NCBI GenBank assembly: GCA_964059195.1
Contig: CAXKWD010000008.1
Coordinates: 48,898,502-48,962,501 of the forward strand
Length of the DNA stretch: 64,000 nucleotides
Direction: 5' to 3'
DNA from: Ectobius pallidus
Taxonomy: Eukaryota; Arthropoda; Insecta; Blattodea; Ectobiidae
Positions 12,382-25,292 of the stretch are shown here, in pieces. The notes below the pieces were generated by a model. It searched no databases, was not told the origin of the DNA, and saw nothing but the letters and a program-made list of their open reading frames with translations. Position numbers and translations under genes: made by a program. The stretch's first letter is position 1, and every line of letters starts with the position of its first letter.

Positions 12382-15300
12382 ATCACCACCCCCTAAACTA
12401 AAAACCGAGCATTTTAAATTTGAAGAAACACTTAAATAGAATGAGGGAAGAAGAGACTTTAACCAAAATACACATTGATCCTGGTGAAATAAAACAAATT
12501 AATGCAGATTACAATTAAAAGAACTGTCTGGTAGGAAAATGGGATAGCACAAAGCACACGAGTTCAGAAATCGAAGACATTGTTCAATTAGATGCTCTGA
12601 AATATTTCTTGACACTTCTCCATTACTTGTTTCACATGACAGCTAATACCAGCTACAACTGGACAGGCAGGGCAATGCTGGGATTGGACTAATCCCTTAA
12701 AATCCAAAACCAGCCAACTTACTGTCTCTGGCCAGGAGGCTGAAAATTGACTGCGTAGTCACAATTACTTAGAAGAGGAGGGGAGGGTCACAGTAATAAT
12801 AGGTGGTGTCATACCTTGATTTGGTAGGCATCGCGTCCGGTCCCGCCTACCATATTGGTTGCACACTCACATTCACTGGTGACCATCTTCACTAAACCAG
12901 TCTGCAGCGACTCATGGTGAAATTTGACTGTTGGCTGACATTGCAGACGAGGATCTTCAAGATGATATTTTTCAGCTGAAAGACTGCGTCAGCTCAACCA
13001 GCACAGGAGGTAGTTATTTGGGTAACCCATTTCTTGATGGTGTGTGACTTATAGTTGTTTGTGAGTAAGTCCCCATCTCCATTTCAGAGCCGAGACATTG
13101 AGAGAAGCATGTGCATCACCATTTCCACCAGAAGTACAGGAGTTTACACTGAAACATTCCAATATCAAGTGGCAGAAAAAATATTCAAACAGGAAGGTCC
13201 CCCGTAGGGTCATACATAGTTACAGGTTCAAAATTAGAGCATTTTACAAGGACAGTTACTTTAAAATTGAAATTTAACTTTAACTTTCTGCAGTACTAAA
13301 TGTTTACTTAAAGGAGAAATTAAATTAAAGGTCTTCCCTCAATCTATAAAACTGAAGAAGACAAAAGTTTTTGACATAGTATTAATTACAAAATTACCTT
13401 TAGTTTTATACCAATTTTAGTTATGTAGAAATTAATAACTCAAGTTTTAAAGTCCAAGACCAACTCTTACTACATTTATCTTCATTGAAGTTAAAAAAAA
13501 ATTTCATTATCTTACACCAATACTAGAAAAGATTTCATGTGGGACCTCAGACTTCAAAGTGGCTGAAACACAGGTATAAAATTAAACACCAATACACATA
13601 AATTACAAAGGTTTACCCAGTTGGCCCAAATCTATTACCCCAAGCAGTTCAGTGGATCAAAAACTGACGAGCTACAACAAATTGCTGGACTTATTCTTTA
13701 CTATATGAATTCTGTATACTACTGCTAGGTGAGCTAGCTAGAAACTTGAACAGAAAATCTGACAAGATTAATTAAACTTAAACATGCCTGAATTACTACC
13801 TCAATCACTTTGTCTACTTCTGTCAACATAACCTCTATTCACATACACAATGGAACGCAGTCATCTGGTGGCTATAGTACAATCTGCTCAAGTCGCTTCC
13901 ACTGAAAAGAAATGAACCCTTCCCTTTGGCTACACCTACCCATAGTACATCCAACTTGGATGCACCAGCAAACGCCACACTTAGCCAGTACTTTGCAGAG
14001 GCCAGCAACAGCATACCCCGCTGAGCTCCTCACCTTTTCCCCAGGCAAACGGGACTGAAAACCCCACCAAGGAAAGAGAACACAATTCTATCATAGAGAC
14101 AACAATGACAAACAATTACAGAGCCTAAATACACGACGCTGCACTCAAATTACATTACAATTCATAAATTCAGGACTAACTGCATCTATTTCATTATTTA
14201 TTTTGACACTATCGGGACAGTAAACTAATCTGACCAATCGAGTGTGAAAAACCCAGCAGCGGCCGAACAACTAGGCTTCACAGGCGAACAGCAGATAATT
14301 AATTGACACTATTCTTGAAGTTAAAATTCAACAATTACAAGGTCTAGGCCTTCAAATTACTATCTAACCTACACATTTATTCAGTCACATAAATCTCACA
14401 ACTAACCTACCCACTGTACAAAAATTTACATCCTAACCTCACTACTGTAGGCTACTATATACAAACTATATACAATAAACACATCACAGCTTCTAGACAA
14501 CCAGCAGAAGCCTTGACCCACCAGCAACAAACAACATGTCCCCTCCTGGTACCTGGAGAGTCCATGAAGCTCTCAGCTTTAACAGACCGGTCAAAACTCC
14601 CACCAAATAGTCACTACTCCATGAGCCTGAACCTACTAACTTTCACACCTACACAAACACATCTTTTGTTTAAAAGTCAAATTCGGGAATAATGAATACA
14701 ACTAGTCTATTCTTGGTCGTTACTAACCTCACTTCTACAAGCTTTTTCACTATCATCTGTTTAAACTAGTCGAAGGTAGCAAAATAAATAAGATGGAGAA
14801 AACTCACCAAGCCAGAGTTGATCCACTGAAGCATTTACAACAATTCAAAGAACTTCTTTTATGAGTCACCCACTATCAGCTGATGTAACAAAAGGCCAAA
14901 GTATCACTCCTCTAAACATCACAACACAGGTGTCAGAAAAGCTTGCAATCAGGACCCCAACCAGCACACCCGGTCACCACATGAAATCACAGTTACAACC
15001 AGTTATACCCAATTCATAAAATTTCTTTCAGTACATAGTTTCTCTTTTTTTATAAATACCATACAAATTAAAATGAATGCTGGAAAAAATGATTATATTA
15101 TCAGCTTGAAATAAACGGTGTTTAAATACTTCTAGTGTCTGAAATACAATCTTTCATTAGTACAAAAATTAGGCCTAGGCTATCAGTAGATTGAACCAAG
15201 AACCTTTACAAACTGAAACATTAATTAAGTTAAACTGTTAATGGAAGGAACAAAACAACAGAGAATCGTGGACATAACCACGCTCGGGCGTTACCAACTG

Positions 15301-15432
15301 CAACCCCGCCCTAAGGGATGAAATGTGTTGAACCAAGAACCTTTACAAACTGAAACATTAATTAAGTTAAACTGTTAATGGAAGGAACAAAACAACAGAG
15401 AATCGTGGACATAACCACGCTCTGCTATTAAT

Positions 15433-16742
15433 TGCAACCCCGCCCTAAGGGATGAAATGTGTGGAAGGAAGCTTGGGAAACCAACCCCAGGGAAGTTAGC
15501 CTATTCCCTGAAAACGGGCCCACCCATAGGTATAGTAGGACATCCCGGAGGGGGCACAAAACAGAATGTAAAAGTTCCTGATTAAAAAACAATAACAGAT
15601 AATATATAATTTAGAACCAGATTTTTACAAGACAAAGGAAATTACAAAATTAGTATAGCCTGAAATAGAAAAACAATAGTAATTTACAGCACTGTTACAT
15701 TTACACCTTTGAATAATAATCCAACAATTTGGACCTTCCGGTGAAATAATTATTCTGTTTACATCAGGTGAAAGAGCAACCTAACCATTATAACAAATTT
15801 AAATAAATATTAACACACAGAAGAAGGTGACTTTACAATAGAAAAAGGGGAGGGGTTTACTCAGTAAAATGACACAAGGGACGATGGCTTTATTTCATAA
15901 AGGCCAGAATCGAAACAAACCGGGGAAAATATAATGTAGGCCTTTAACAATCTTTAACAAGGGGCAAAATTTAGTAAAAGGCGGGAAACATTACTGCCAT
16001 CGGGATGCCTTTTAAAATCCCGATGCACAGGAGAAACGGGCATGGCACAAAAACTAAATACAGACCCAAAATAATTGAAGAAACACGAAACTAAAAATGA
16101 CTTACCAGACCGCGACACATCAGGTTTGCAAGCAGGCACAGGGGAGAAGAGAAAGATACAGACGCCATCATTATAGCTTGATGACGCCGACTACTTAGGC
16201 TATTACTAAGAAACCCCCCAGCAACTCAAATAAACAGAAAACCCTTTAAATATTACTACCCAAGCAAAAGGAGACAGAACGTAAGGTTTCTACGAAGATT
16301 TTACCAAAAATACACTACCAAATCAATCAGAGAAACTACCAGCTACCAAGCGCAGAAAGAGGGGAAGGGAATTCTACAGTTACATAATTACTAAGTTAAA
16401 ACACAAGAAAGATAAACTAAAAACCTGTTGCAAACCTGAAGGATACACTGGGACTACATTATCCCACGAACGAAAGCACAAATACCGAAGAAATTACTTA
16501 TAAACAAACTAACGAAATGCAACTACGAAAACACGTCAATGCCGAAATAAACCATGCCCGTAACTGAAGCCAGAAAAGATAAACACTCGCTAAGAGGCTG
16601 TACCAAAGGATGAGGGGAGAGGCCAGCGGACCTACGCCCGCGAAAGCATATACAACAGAGAAGATCGCGCCATCCAGCGACCAAACTTAAAAACATGTAC
16701 CATTACGCGCGAAAAATAAATACAAATCAAAATAATGGTACA
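15433..16742 (-). repeat. LTR copy 4, outer (5') edge of the array
   Basis: It is 1,310 bp long and is the last copy. Homology to the other units stops at the LTR edge (16742, or two bases later by chance match). LINE sequence follows directly. On the minus strand this is therefore the true 5' LTR of the whole array, marking the original integration site. Confidence 0.75.
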
Positions 16743-18762
16743 ATATGAAATAGTGAAATTCTCTACAACAACAATCCTTGCTAAAAATTTTTAAGAGTGG
16801 TTTATCATAATTAACACCACAATAGTTTAAGTGTCCTGTTAAAGAAAATCTTTTCCTTTCAAAGAGTGGGCAATCAAAAAGTAGATGTTCTACGGTCTGG
16901 TTTTCTTTACAAATACATAAATAACCATTCTCCCTTATAATATTAAACCTTTCAAAGTAAGAGCCAAAAATTCCATGACCTGACAAGAATTGTGTTAATA
17001 CAAATTCAGGTTCAATTTTGCTTTGAAGTCGGGATTCAATATTTGGAAAAAATAATTCTTTTGTAACTGTTCCTTTAACACTAGATAGCCACTGATTGTT
17101 CCACCTAGTCTTAATGAGATCTCACATCTTTCTTCGTGCATAAGAGTAAGGACAAAGAGAGTAGCTATAATTTAGACTCGAAACTGCGGCTGATTTGGCA
17201 GCAGCATCGGCTCTCTCGTTACCGGCAACTCCATGATGGCCTCTCACCCATGTTAAGCAAATATGTCGTGTGTATGATAGTAAAACATTCCTAATTTCCA
17301 TTGCCATCGGATTTCGATTATTTCTATTGTTTATACACTTCAGTGCCGTCTGGGAATCACTATATAAACAGCAGCTAGAATCATAAAGTTTGGCCCAAAT
17401 TATAGCCTCTTTAATTGCGAATAATTCGGCTTGTACTATTGAGCATTCTGGTGAAAGTAGATTCATCTGTGAGTGGATTTCCTGGCCATTTAGGAAGCAT
17501 ATGAAGGCACATCCAACTTGATCCGGTTTTCCTTCTTTAGATATTTTAGATCCGTCAGTGAAGATTTGGAGCTCATGATGTCTAAAACAACTGTCGAAAT
17601 TTACAAAGTTGGGGACTGCAGATGGGTGTCCAGTTGTTGTAAAATTTGCTGGTTTCTCAATTTGTAGCTGCAGAGTTGGATCATCATAAGTATATCCCTT
17701 CCGGAGTAGTGTTAGTTCTGCCTTGGCTATACCAGTTAAATATAAAGGTTCAATGCCTGCGATAACCAAAGCTGCTTCAGTTGATGTGGTTCTGTATGCC
17801 TTGATGATTCGCAGAACAAAGCCTCGCTGTATTCGTGCCAAAATGTTTTCAACCCAACGTTTTGTAAAATAGTTTCTAAAGACAGAAGCACAATATAATA
17901 CTGAAGGTTCAATTACTCCTCTGTAGATGATCTTCAAAACACTAGAACTTAATCCCCATGTAGGTCGAGAAGCAAAGGCTAGTCGATTCAGTAAGGTATT
18001 AGATTTTGCCATTATGAATTGAAAATGTTGTCTAAAAGTGAGTTTTTTATCAAGGATAACGCCTCGATATGTGATCTGGTCTTGTACTTGAATGTACTCT
18101 TGATTCATTTTTATGATAGGTGAAGCAAGTTGGCGCCTCTTCGTGATCATCATAGCTGTTGTCTTTTGTGGATTAAACTGGAGTTTATTTTTACATCCCC
18201 ATTTGTATAGTAAATCTAATGCGGAATTAGTGATTGAGGTCAATATTTGTGTTGTTTTTGCTGTACACATTAGTAAAGCACCATCAGCATAAGCAAATAG
18301 CTGACATCCTTCAGGAAGTGTTTCTTCAAGCATATTGTCATACAGAATATTCCAGAAGGTTGGGCTGCAGACGGAACCTTGTGGACAACCCTTGGTGATA
18401 TTCTTCGTGACAGTGGCATTGTTAATTTGTAGTTGAATCTTTCGTCCACTAAAATAGCTCTGTGTTAGAATGTATAAATTACGAGGACACTTCTTCCTTT
18501 TTAACTGATGCAAAATTTTTGGCCACCACGCATTATCAAAGGCCCCGGTGATGTCTAAAGAAACTATTATTCCTATTCCTTTACTATCAAAAACATTTTG
18601 TGCCCATTTTGTAACCGCTAGTACAGCATCTTCTGTTGATTTCCCTGGGGTAAAGCCAAATTGGTTATTGTGTATTAAGTTGTTTTTATACAGGTGGTAT
18701 CTGAGTCTATCATTCAAGAGTTTTTCTAAGATCTTTCCCATAACAGGTAAAAGAGAGCTTTA
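16743..18762 (-). pseudogene. R1-type LINE, 5'-truncated ORF2 (reverse transcriptase, RNase H, zinc motif)
   Basis: The reading frame runs on the minus strand from about 18762 to the LTR edge. It shows the reverse-transcriptase core (SLDITGAFDNAWW near residue 61, KGCPQGSVCSP near 117), an RNase H domain (TDGSK, AELFAIKEA, SDSQTA, GNERADAAAK) and a C-terminal CxC...HxxxxC zinc motif near 16900. A single in-frame TGA at 17122-17124 interrupts ORF2 before the zinc motif. The catalytic box reads YADG instead of YADD (GGT codon at 18280-18282). A stop lies just upstream of SSLLPV, so the copy is 5'-truncated at about 18762. Its 3' end is cut by the LTR array. It could once have supplied target-primed reverse transcription; this copy is dead. 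Confidence 0.85.
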
Positions 18763-19036
18763 ATTACAAATAAAATTACTATGTATGAATAATAAATTTC
18801 TTAAGTAATTCATATTAATATTAATCTTGTAATACATTGTTCTTTTCTTGTATTACCGTATTTTACTCATTTAACTTAAAATCTGAATATTTAAATTCAT
18901 CTTGTGATAACAAAATGTTTGGAAAAATTATTTAATTAAATCCTTTATCAACACTCTATACACTCATGATACTCTATACAACAAAAATCATTTAACATAA
19001 CTGAAGGGATAATATCCAAATAAAAATTGTAATATA

Positions 19037-19195
19037 CCTTTTCGGATTACATTTTAAATTTGTTTAACATGCTTTTACATTCACATTTCCCTTTTCGGAT
19101 TACATCTTAAATTTGTTTAACTTGCTTTTACATTCACATATCCCTTTTCGGATGACATATTAAATTGTTTAACATGCTTTTTCAGCTAAACCAAT
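19037..19195. repeat. 53-bp tandem repeat, three copies
   Basis: CCTTTTCGGAT recurs at 19037, 19090 and 19143, followed each time by a similar TTAAATTTGTTTAACATGC-like stretch. Confidence 0.75.
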
Positions 19196-19319
19196 AACAA
19201 ACAAAAAAAAAACTTTATTACGCATTTTGGCACGAACCTGTTACACAAAGTTTCGTCCTTCCATTCTCATAATGGTCCTACCCTTATAAGATACATTTTT
19301 ATTTCTTTGTTCCTTTTGA

Positions 19320-19580
19320 ACAACAACCTGGTTACACCTTACTCTAGTGTACCTAATTCCTTTCTTTGTTTCTTTTGAACAACATCATGGTTACACTTTC
19401 ACGCTAGTGTACCTAATTTCTTTCCTTGTTCCTCTTAAACAACAACATGGTTACACTTTTGCACTAGTGTACCTAATTTCTTTCTTTGTTCTTCTTGAAC
19501 AACAGCATGGTTACACTTTTTCCCTAGTGTACCTAATTTTTCTTTTCTTTAATGAACAACATGGTTACACTTTCTTGCAT
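19320..19580. repeat. About 60-bp degenerate minisatellite, five copies
   Basis: TGGTTACAC recurs at 19329, 19388, 19448, 19508 and 19562. Between these lie similar TAGTGTACCTAATTTCTTT blocks. Confidence 0.8.
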
Positions 19581-20230
19581 CACTATGGGAAAAGGAATTA
19601 TCTGATACATTTAATATCTGTCTTTTAATAACAATGACACTCGTACTACGTAAGCCAATAATTTATCTTGTGTGTATATTCTCGCTCTAAAATTTTCATT
19701 GATTGACTAACTGTAAAGGATAAATGGTATAAGTTTGTCTTTTTTATTTGCTCCAATAATGTATAAATTTTACCGTATGTCAAAATTTGCGGTCAAATTA
19801 TTCTACTTTGTGCTGATAAATATGTATCTATCATTAACTTATAACATTTCAGACATTTGTTAATGTTTGTCTTATGTGGTTATTTACAATATTTAAAACT
19901 TCTATTTCATAAGTATTTTGCTTTATTTTACCTATTATATACGTTGAAATATTATTCAATTTTTCTCCTAACTTTTAATCATATTCAAATAATTGAAATA
20001 CTGTGGTGTTTAATGTTCTTAAATATTCTTTACAACAGTAATTTGTCCTTGATTTATTTTTAAAATGTCTATTTCGTTATTTTGTATTTTATCAATTTGA
20101 ACTTGGTAATTAGCTAATTCTGAGTCCGTAGCTGTTCCAAATAAAATTCTTGATATATCTCCTACGAATGAAAATGGCTGCAACTTTTATCCTTTGTTTG
20201 TTATAATTAATATTTCACATTTCTTGAAAT

Positions 20231-20960
20231 ATTGAACATCTTTATTTTATTTATTTTATTTATTTATTTATTTATTTGAAATGCCCATGGATACAATCCC
20301 TGAGCATCATGCTCACATTGGGACATGGCAATGGTACAAGTTTGATACAATGCAAGTAACTTATACATATGATACCTGTTTACAATATAATATGAAACAA
20401 AGATTCCAATACAATGATATCTAATTTACAAAACATTTACAAACATACATGGCTATTATAGAACATTCTAAATTTTTACTAACATTCTTTACCAATCTAT
20501 AGCTTATCATAGTTGGCTGCTATTTACACTAAGAGATAAATTTTCTCTAGCAGTATAGAATATTACGATGTTAAATCACAGTTATAGTTACAGTCCATTA
20601 ATTCCATCTTACATATCGGTATGGGGGATAGTATAATACCAAGTAACACTGACTCGTTTCATGTTAAAAATAATCTAAGAAATAACACAATCTGTTAAAA
20701 TATACAAATTCTTTTCTTTCAGCTGAGCACAATATATACTTAATCCTTGTATATTTTCCCATAATTGATGTATTTGACTTGTGTCAATATATCTTACGAT
20801 TTCCCATTGAAGTGGTGTGAACCATACTTCACCTACTTTGTCAAAGTGTATAGGCCCTACCTGCATTTCCTGGTAATGGTGATACCTATAGATCTCTCTC
20901 GTCTACTTTCATTTCCATGTAAACTTTTGTTACAATTATACAAAGCAATATTACCTTAAT
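20231..20960 (-). mobile_element. Probable LINE 3' fragment with (TAAA)n tail
   Basis: A (TTTA)n run at 20245-20277 is followed by sequence that, on the minus strand, would be a 3' UTR ending in an AAATAAATAAAT tail. A minus-strand open stretch at 20675-20866 could be the end of an ORF but matches no domain I recognise. The tail and orientation suggest a non-LTR retrotransposon; the family is unknown. Confidence 0.35.
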
Positions 20961-21029
20961 AATCAACATCCTGATTATTATACACAATTGACCCGAGGTC
21001 GTTAACCTTTCTTGTACCTTACAATATTC

Positions 21030-21600
21030 CTTGTGTAACACTTACACAACCTTCACTTTTAAGGTTATAGATACTTCACCTGTATCTTTACAATATACCT
21101 TGTTACCTTGTGTTTCACTTACACAACTAACCTTCACTTTAAGGTTTTAGATACTTCACCTGTATCTTTACAATAGGCCTATGCTTTGTTACCTTGTGTT
21201 TCATTTACACAACTAACTTCACTTTAAGGTTATAGATACTTCACCTGTATCTTTACAATATGCTTTGTTACCTTGTGTTTCATTTACACAACTAACCTTC
21301 ACTTTAAGGTTATAGATACTTCACCTGTATCTTTATAACATACCTTGTTACCTTGTGTTTCACTTACACAACATTCACTAGATACTTCACTTGTATCTTT
21401 TCAATTTGCCTTGTGTTTCACTTACACAACATTCACTATATACTTCACTTGTATCTTTACAATTTACCTTGTTACCTTGTGTTTCACTCACACAACATTC
21501 ATTAGATACTTCACTTGTATCTTTACAATTTACCTTGTGTATTACTCACACAACCGACTCGAAGTCGCTAACCTTCTGTTTAAGGTTATTTTGTATACCT
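21030..21600. repeat. Decayed tandem repeat of 58-86 bp, about seven copies
   Basis: TTGTGTTTCA-type words recur at 21108, 21194, 21273, 21353, 21411, 21477 and 21535 (the last reads TTGTGTATTA). They alternate with GATACTTCACxTGTATCTTTACAAT. Unit length varies because internal pieces such as TTAAGGTTATA drop out. Confidence 0.8.
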
Positions 21601-21889
21601 CACTTGTATACCTTCTATAGATACCTCACTCGTATCACTCATGTGGTCACAGCTTTTCCTTTAGTCTAGCCCCAACGTCAACCTACACCATGAGGTTGAG
21701 TTCGTCAACCTAACACATAAGGTTGCGTTCTATTAACATGGTTTCGAACCATTTTTCTTCCGTTAGTGCCAACCTTGACCAATATCACATTGGTCCCTTT
21801 TTTATTTATTTATTTATTTATTTCGTAGGGCCCTACTCACAAGGATTTAACTTCTTTCGTTGATATTACGAACACCCACATAGTCACCT

Positions 21890-22850
21890 ATTGTTTACAC
21901 AGGGTTTACCTTACCCTTCTGTTGACTCACTTCAACAGTTTTCCTCTTAGAATCCTTTAGATTCTCCCTAGCTTCTTCCCATGTCCTTCTAAACTTCTGT
22001 TTGATATTGATTACATAATCCTCATAACAGTATGATACCTGAACTTGTATTTGAAGTGTACCTGGTAGGTTAGGTTTTCTACCATACAAAATTTCTTACA
22101 GTGTATATTTTAACTTTGGGTGAGGTGTAGGGTTATAATTAAATATCGCAAAAGCGACCCATCTTGCTTGTCTTTACAAAAACATCTTAAATGTTCCACT
22201 ATCACTTTATGTGATCTTTCCAAACTACTGTTGGATTCTGAATAATATACACTTAATATTAATTTTTCTTATTTTCAGCAATTTACATAATCTATTCATT
22301 AAATCACTCATTAACTGTGTTCCGTAATATCATTTCATTTACTAATACTTTGGGTACCGTTTCAGCTGTCTGGTCTGCCATTAATATTTATACCATATAT
22401 GTACTTAAATTATCTTGACACGTAAATAAATACTTGTTACTGTGTTCTGACATCGGAAAATGTCCAATGATGCCTAACGCTAATTTATCCCATGGTTCCA
22501 CACTAATGTCTGTTTCTTCAAATGGTAACTTTACGTTATTTCTGACCTGTTTATTTAATTAAAACATTTGACATTTCCTCATATATTCTTCTATGTCTTT
22601 AAATGCATTAAACCAAATATAATTTAATCCTTTCATATGTTTTTTAAATTCACTGGTGCCCTCCTATTGGATACTCATGCATTTCTTTTAAAATGCATTG
22701 CCTACATTACAATGGTATTTCATTTACCTGCTTTGCTTGACAACGTGTTATCACGTTCATCACTGGATACCTGCTTTATGCTCTACATCATAGTCATACT
22801 CTTCTAACGCAATGCGCCATCGCATAATCCTTGAACCCGGATCTTTATCA
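21890..22850 (-). pseudogene. Ty3/gypsy pol relic: RNase H end, zinc-binding region and integrase
   Basis: Reading on the minus strand from 22850 downward, pieces follow gypsy order. First an RNase H end (DKDPGSRIMRW, EEYDYDVEHKAG). Then an HEYPIGGHQ/CQMF zinc-binding region. Then an integrase start (PFEETDISVEPWDKLALG, YLFTCQDN, DQTAETVPKVLVNEM). Last a segment resembling ESNSSLERSH, and YGRKPNLPG followed by a C-terminal region (21895-22089). Several stops and frame changes separate the pieces, and the second catalytic aspartate region is missing. This is an old copy, distinct from the element at 28905-38355. Confidence 0.75.
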
Positions 22851-24018
22851 TTCAAATAATTTTAACCCTCGCAAATGCGCACTTCTTTTTGTGCACTCGA
22901 GCGGTGCATATATTGCCCAAGTTAAACAATTTCGTGTTTATAAGTGGTCACGATTTAGCGACGTGACATTCCACCCTTTCTCTCCCCGCAAAAAAAGTTT
23001 GCTTTTAACATGGAACATTTTTTTGTAATACAAAGTTTTTTTCTTTGTTTAGGCTGGGACGATTGTTTGACAGACTTGAAATCTTCTTTAACTTCTTCAC
23101 TTGTCGATTTATGAATTCTTAGTTAATTACACAAAGTTTGAAAGTTTTCTAATATTTTGACAAACAGTTTCCAAGTTATGTCTGATTCAACAGACGTATC
23201 TGTGTTATTTAAAACTATCACCTTATGATCAAAAAGTTATCGTGTAAGGAATACATCCAGTGGAGCTGTATTCATATATACTAAGTAAAACAAACAATCA
23301 TTATTGTTAATACACAATGAGTTTTCCTCTTCAATAATACCTAATTCACAAAACACTTCAAGAGTTGCTCTACTGGTTGCTTTCCTCAAAGCTTTACACA
23401 CATATTTTGGTACAATAAGGCAATTACATAACATACAATTAAACATATACCATACACATCATTTAAACTATTATTCAACGCTCAATGTGGGGCTCGAACC
23501 CACGAAGGTTCTTTAGTTATTATTCCCTTCTACCTAACCGTCAACTTAGGAAACTGTACTATTCAAACTTTTCTTTTTCAATTTTTTTATTTCTTTCTCT
23601 AAAAACACATGGCGCACATGTTGACTCTTTTCAATTACAAATGACTCTTTTCGAGTACAAACCCACACATTATGGTCACCATTTAAATATATTTCTACAA
23701 AAGTTAAAGGATCACCTTTATAACTTCTCCTACAGTACGTGATTTATTTTTATGATAAGCTATTTCTTTTTTTAAAAACCAAGGCCCCATGTTATAGGCG
23801 CCACTTAAAAATATGTGAGGGACTTACTAACAATAAAAATATGTGACGTGATATTCCAATTCTTCGGAGAATAAACTTTAATTTACTTAACTTGTTCCTA
23901 TCTTACGATCATACGGCAATGACCAAGTTCAGTGATTACGTAACTACACCTGTCTTTTCTACCACAAGATATAACAAGTGCACTTTGGCATTCCAATACA
24001 ATTTAAATAACAACACCA

Positions 24019-24062
24019 TACTTCACCATACTTCACCATACTTCACCAAACTTCTTCACCAT
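24019..24062. repeat. 10-bp minisatellite (ATACTTCACC)n
   Basis: About four direct copies, the last ones slightly altered. Confidence 0.8.
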
Positions 24063-25064
24063 AAATCGCTGACAGATTTCTCTTCTATTTGTGGAAATAT
24101 TTATTTGTTAAGGGTGCCATCCACAAAACACAATCTAATCCATCCACTGATGTTTTATTATCATTAATTATTTCTTCTTCAGAAGTGCATTGAGGGGGTT
24201 ACAACTTCTGTAATTATAACTTAAGTCCTTTCACATACTTTAGGCCTTTCGACTAGCTTTCAACAGTGGGGAATGAGATGGGTTCTAGTATTTTAAGTGG
24301 GTTACAATACACATACTATGAAGAGAATACGCCAAAGCTTTATGTCAACACAATTCAAAATATTTTTATTATAATTCAAAAATCAATCTTGTTGCTTCTT
24401 TACAGTTTCCACTTTTAGTTTACAATAGCATTTTATTTCTTCAGTAACCGCCTTAAACTGATAGAATTATTACATGTGTATGATATTTTTTTATTACCAA
24501 TATCAACATTTACACAACTGAACAACTGAAATTTCCCTTTAATATTAATTATACTCTCTTTTAATCTACTGGTTAAAATAAGTTATTTTATTTATCTCAT
24601 TTATTTCATTTATAATAACTTTTCATAAGAACTATTAGTTTCTTTCTTTTTCTTTCTTTTTCCTTTCCTTTCATAACCTTTTCTTCCCTAAAGCAAAATT
24701 TCACGTTTACCCCTTTCAATTCCCTTTTAACTTAGTTCGATCTATATTCAAACTCTACTGTCAGAATTTCATTTTACCTATTCCTCAAATTTTATCTTTT
24801 ACTTCTTAAGCCACTATGCTTTTAGACTTTACTGTACTTTATTCAAGTACACTTCTCTTCCAAAATTATTCAACTAACTTTAACTCTTTTCTCTTTTAGG
24901 TTAAAATATTAACCACAATCATCTTACTATTATTATGTGCAATATCATACATCATACATCACTTCCTCGGTCTCCCTTATTCTTTTTACTTTGATGAGGT
25001 GCAAAGCATCGCATACATAAATTAACAAATAGCATCTGTAACCTAACATTTGGATATTACTACA

Positions 25065-25292
25065 TTTTTGGGAGCATAACACTTACTCAATCTCCCAGTC
25101 CTTTGCTTACGATAGGGCGCCTAAGCTTGCCGACTATCGTAATTTATGCTACTCACTAACACATGTCTTTTCATTACATCTACTTCAATTTTGAAATTTA
25201 GTTCTTACAATATTTTTGGGAGTATGACACTTATTTGATCTCCCAGTCCTTTGCTTACGATAGGGCGTCTAAGCTCGCCGACTATCTTAATT
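25065..25292. repeat. Two-copy direct repeat, 148-bp period
   Basis: TTTTTGGGAG...CTCCCAGTCCTTTGCTTACGATAGGGCG...GCCGACTATC occurs at 25065-25150 and again at 25213-25292. Inside each copy GATAGGGCG and CGCCGACTATC-like ends form a small imperfect stem. Confidence 0.75.

Larger units (their letters stand above)
1..16742 (-). mobile_element. Tandem array of a non-autonomous LTR retrotransposon
   Basis: The same unit starts at 1, 4363, 8724 and 13086, giving periods of 4362, 4361 and 4362 bp. The last unit stops at 16742. Copies differ by only a handful of substitutions (for example 773 versus 5134, 1050 versus 9773, 2214 versus 15298) and by the length of an A run near 410. Each unit holds one 1,310-bp LTR and about 3.05 kb of internal DNA, so the layout is internal-LTR-internal-LTR. 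On the minus strand the LTR begins TGTACC and ends TTGCA. A purine-rich tract precedes it and a conserved leader follows it. No unit codes for gag or pol. Arrays like this are expected from unequal recombination between LTRs. The left end lies outside the window. Confidence 0.85.
18763..20230. other. AT-rich non-coding DNA with decayed tandem repeats
   Basis: No supported gene. The apparent short hydrophobic ORFs here (for example 19347-19628 and 19857-20063) arise from T-rich repeat sequence. Confidence 0.6.

Noticed and set aside
1..16742. Satellite DNA or CRISPR-like array
   Set aside because: The unit is 4.36 kb with LTR structure, a purine tract and a leader. There are no short repeats with unique spacers.
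19347..21669. Several short hydrophobic ORFs on the plus strand
   Set aside because: They lie in T-rich tandem repeats, repeat internally with the DNA period and have no start context or domain.
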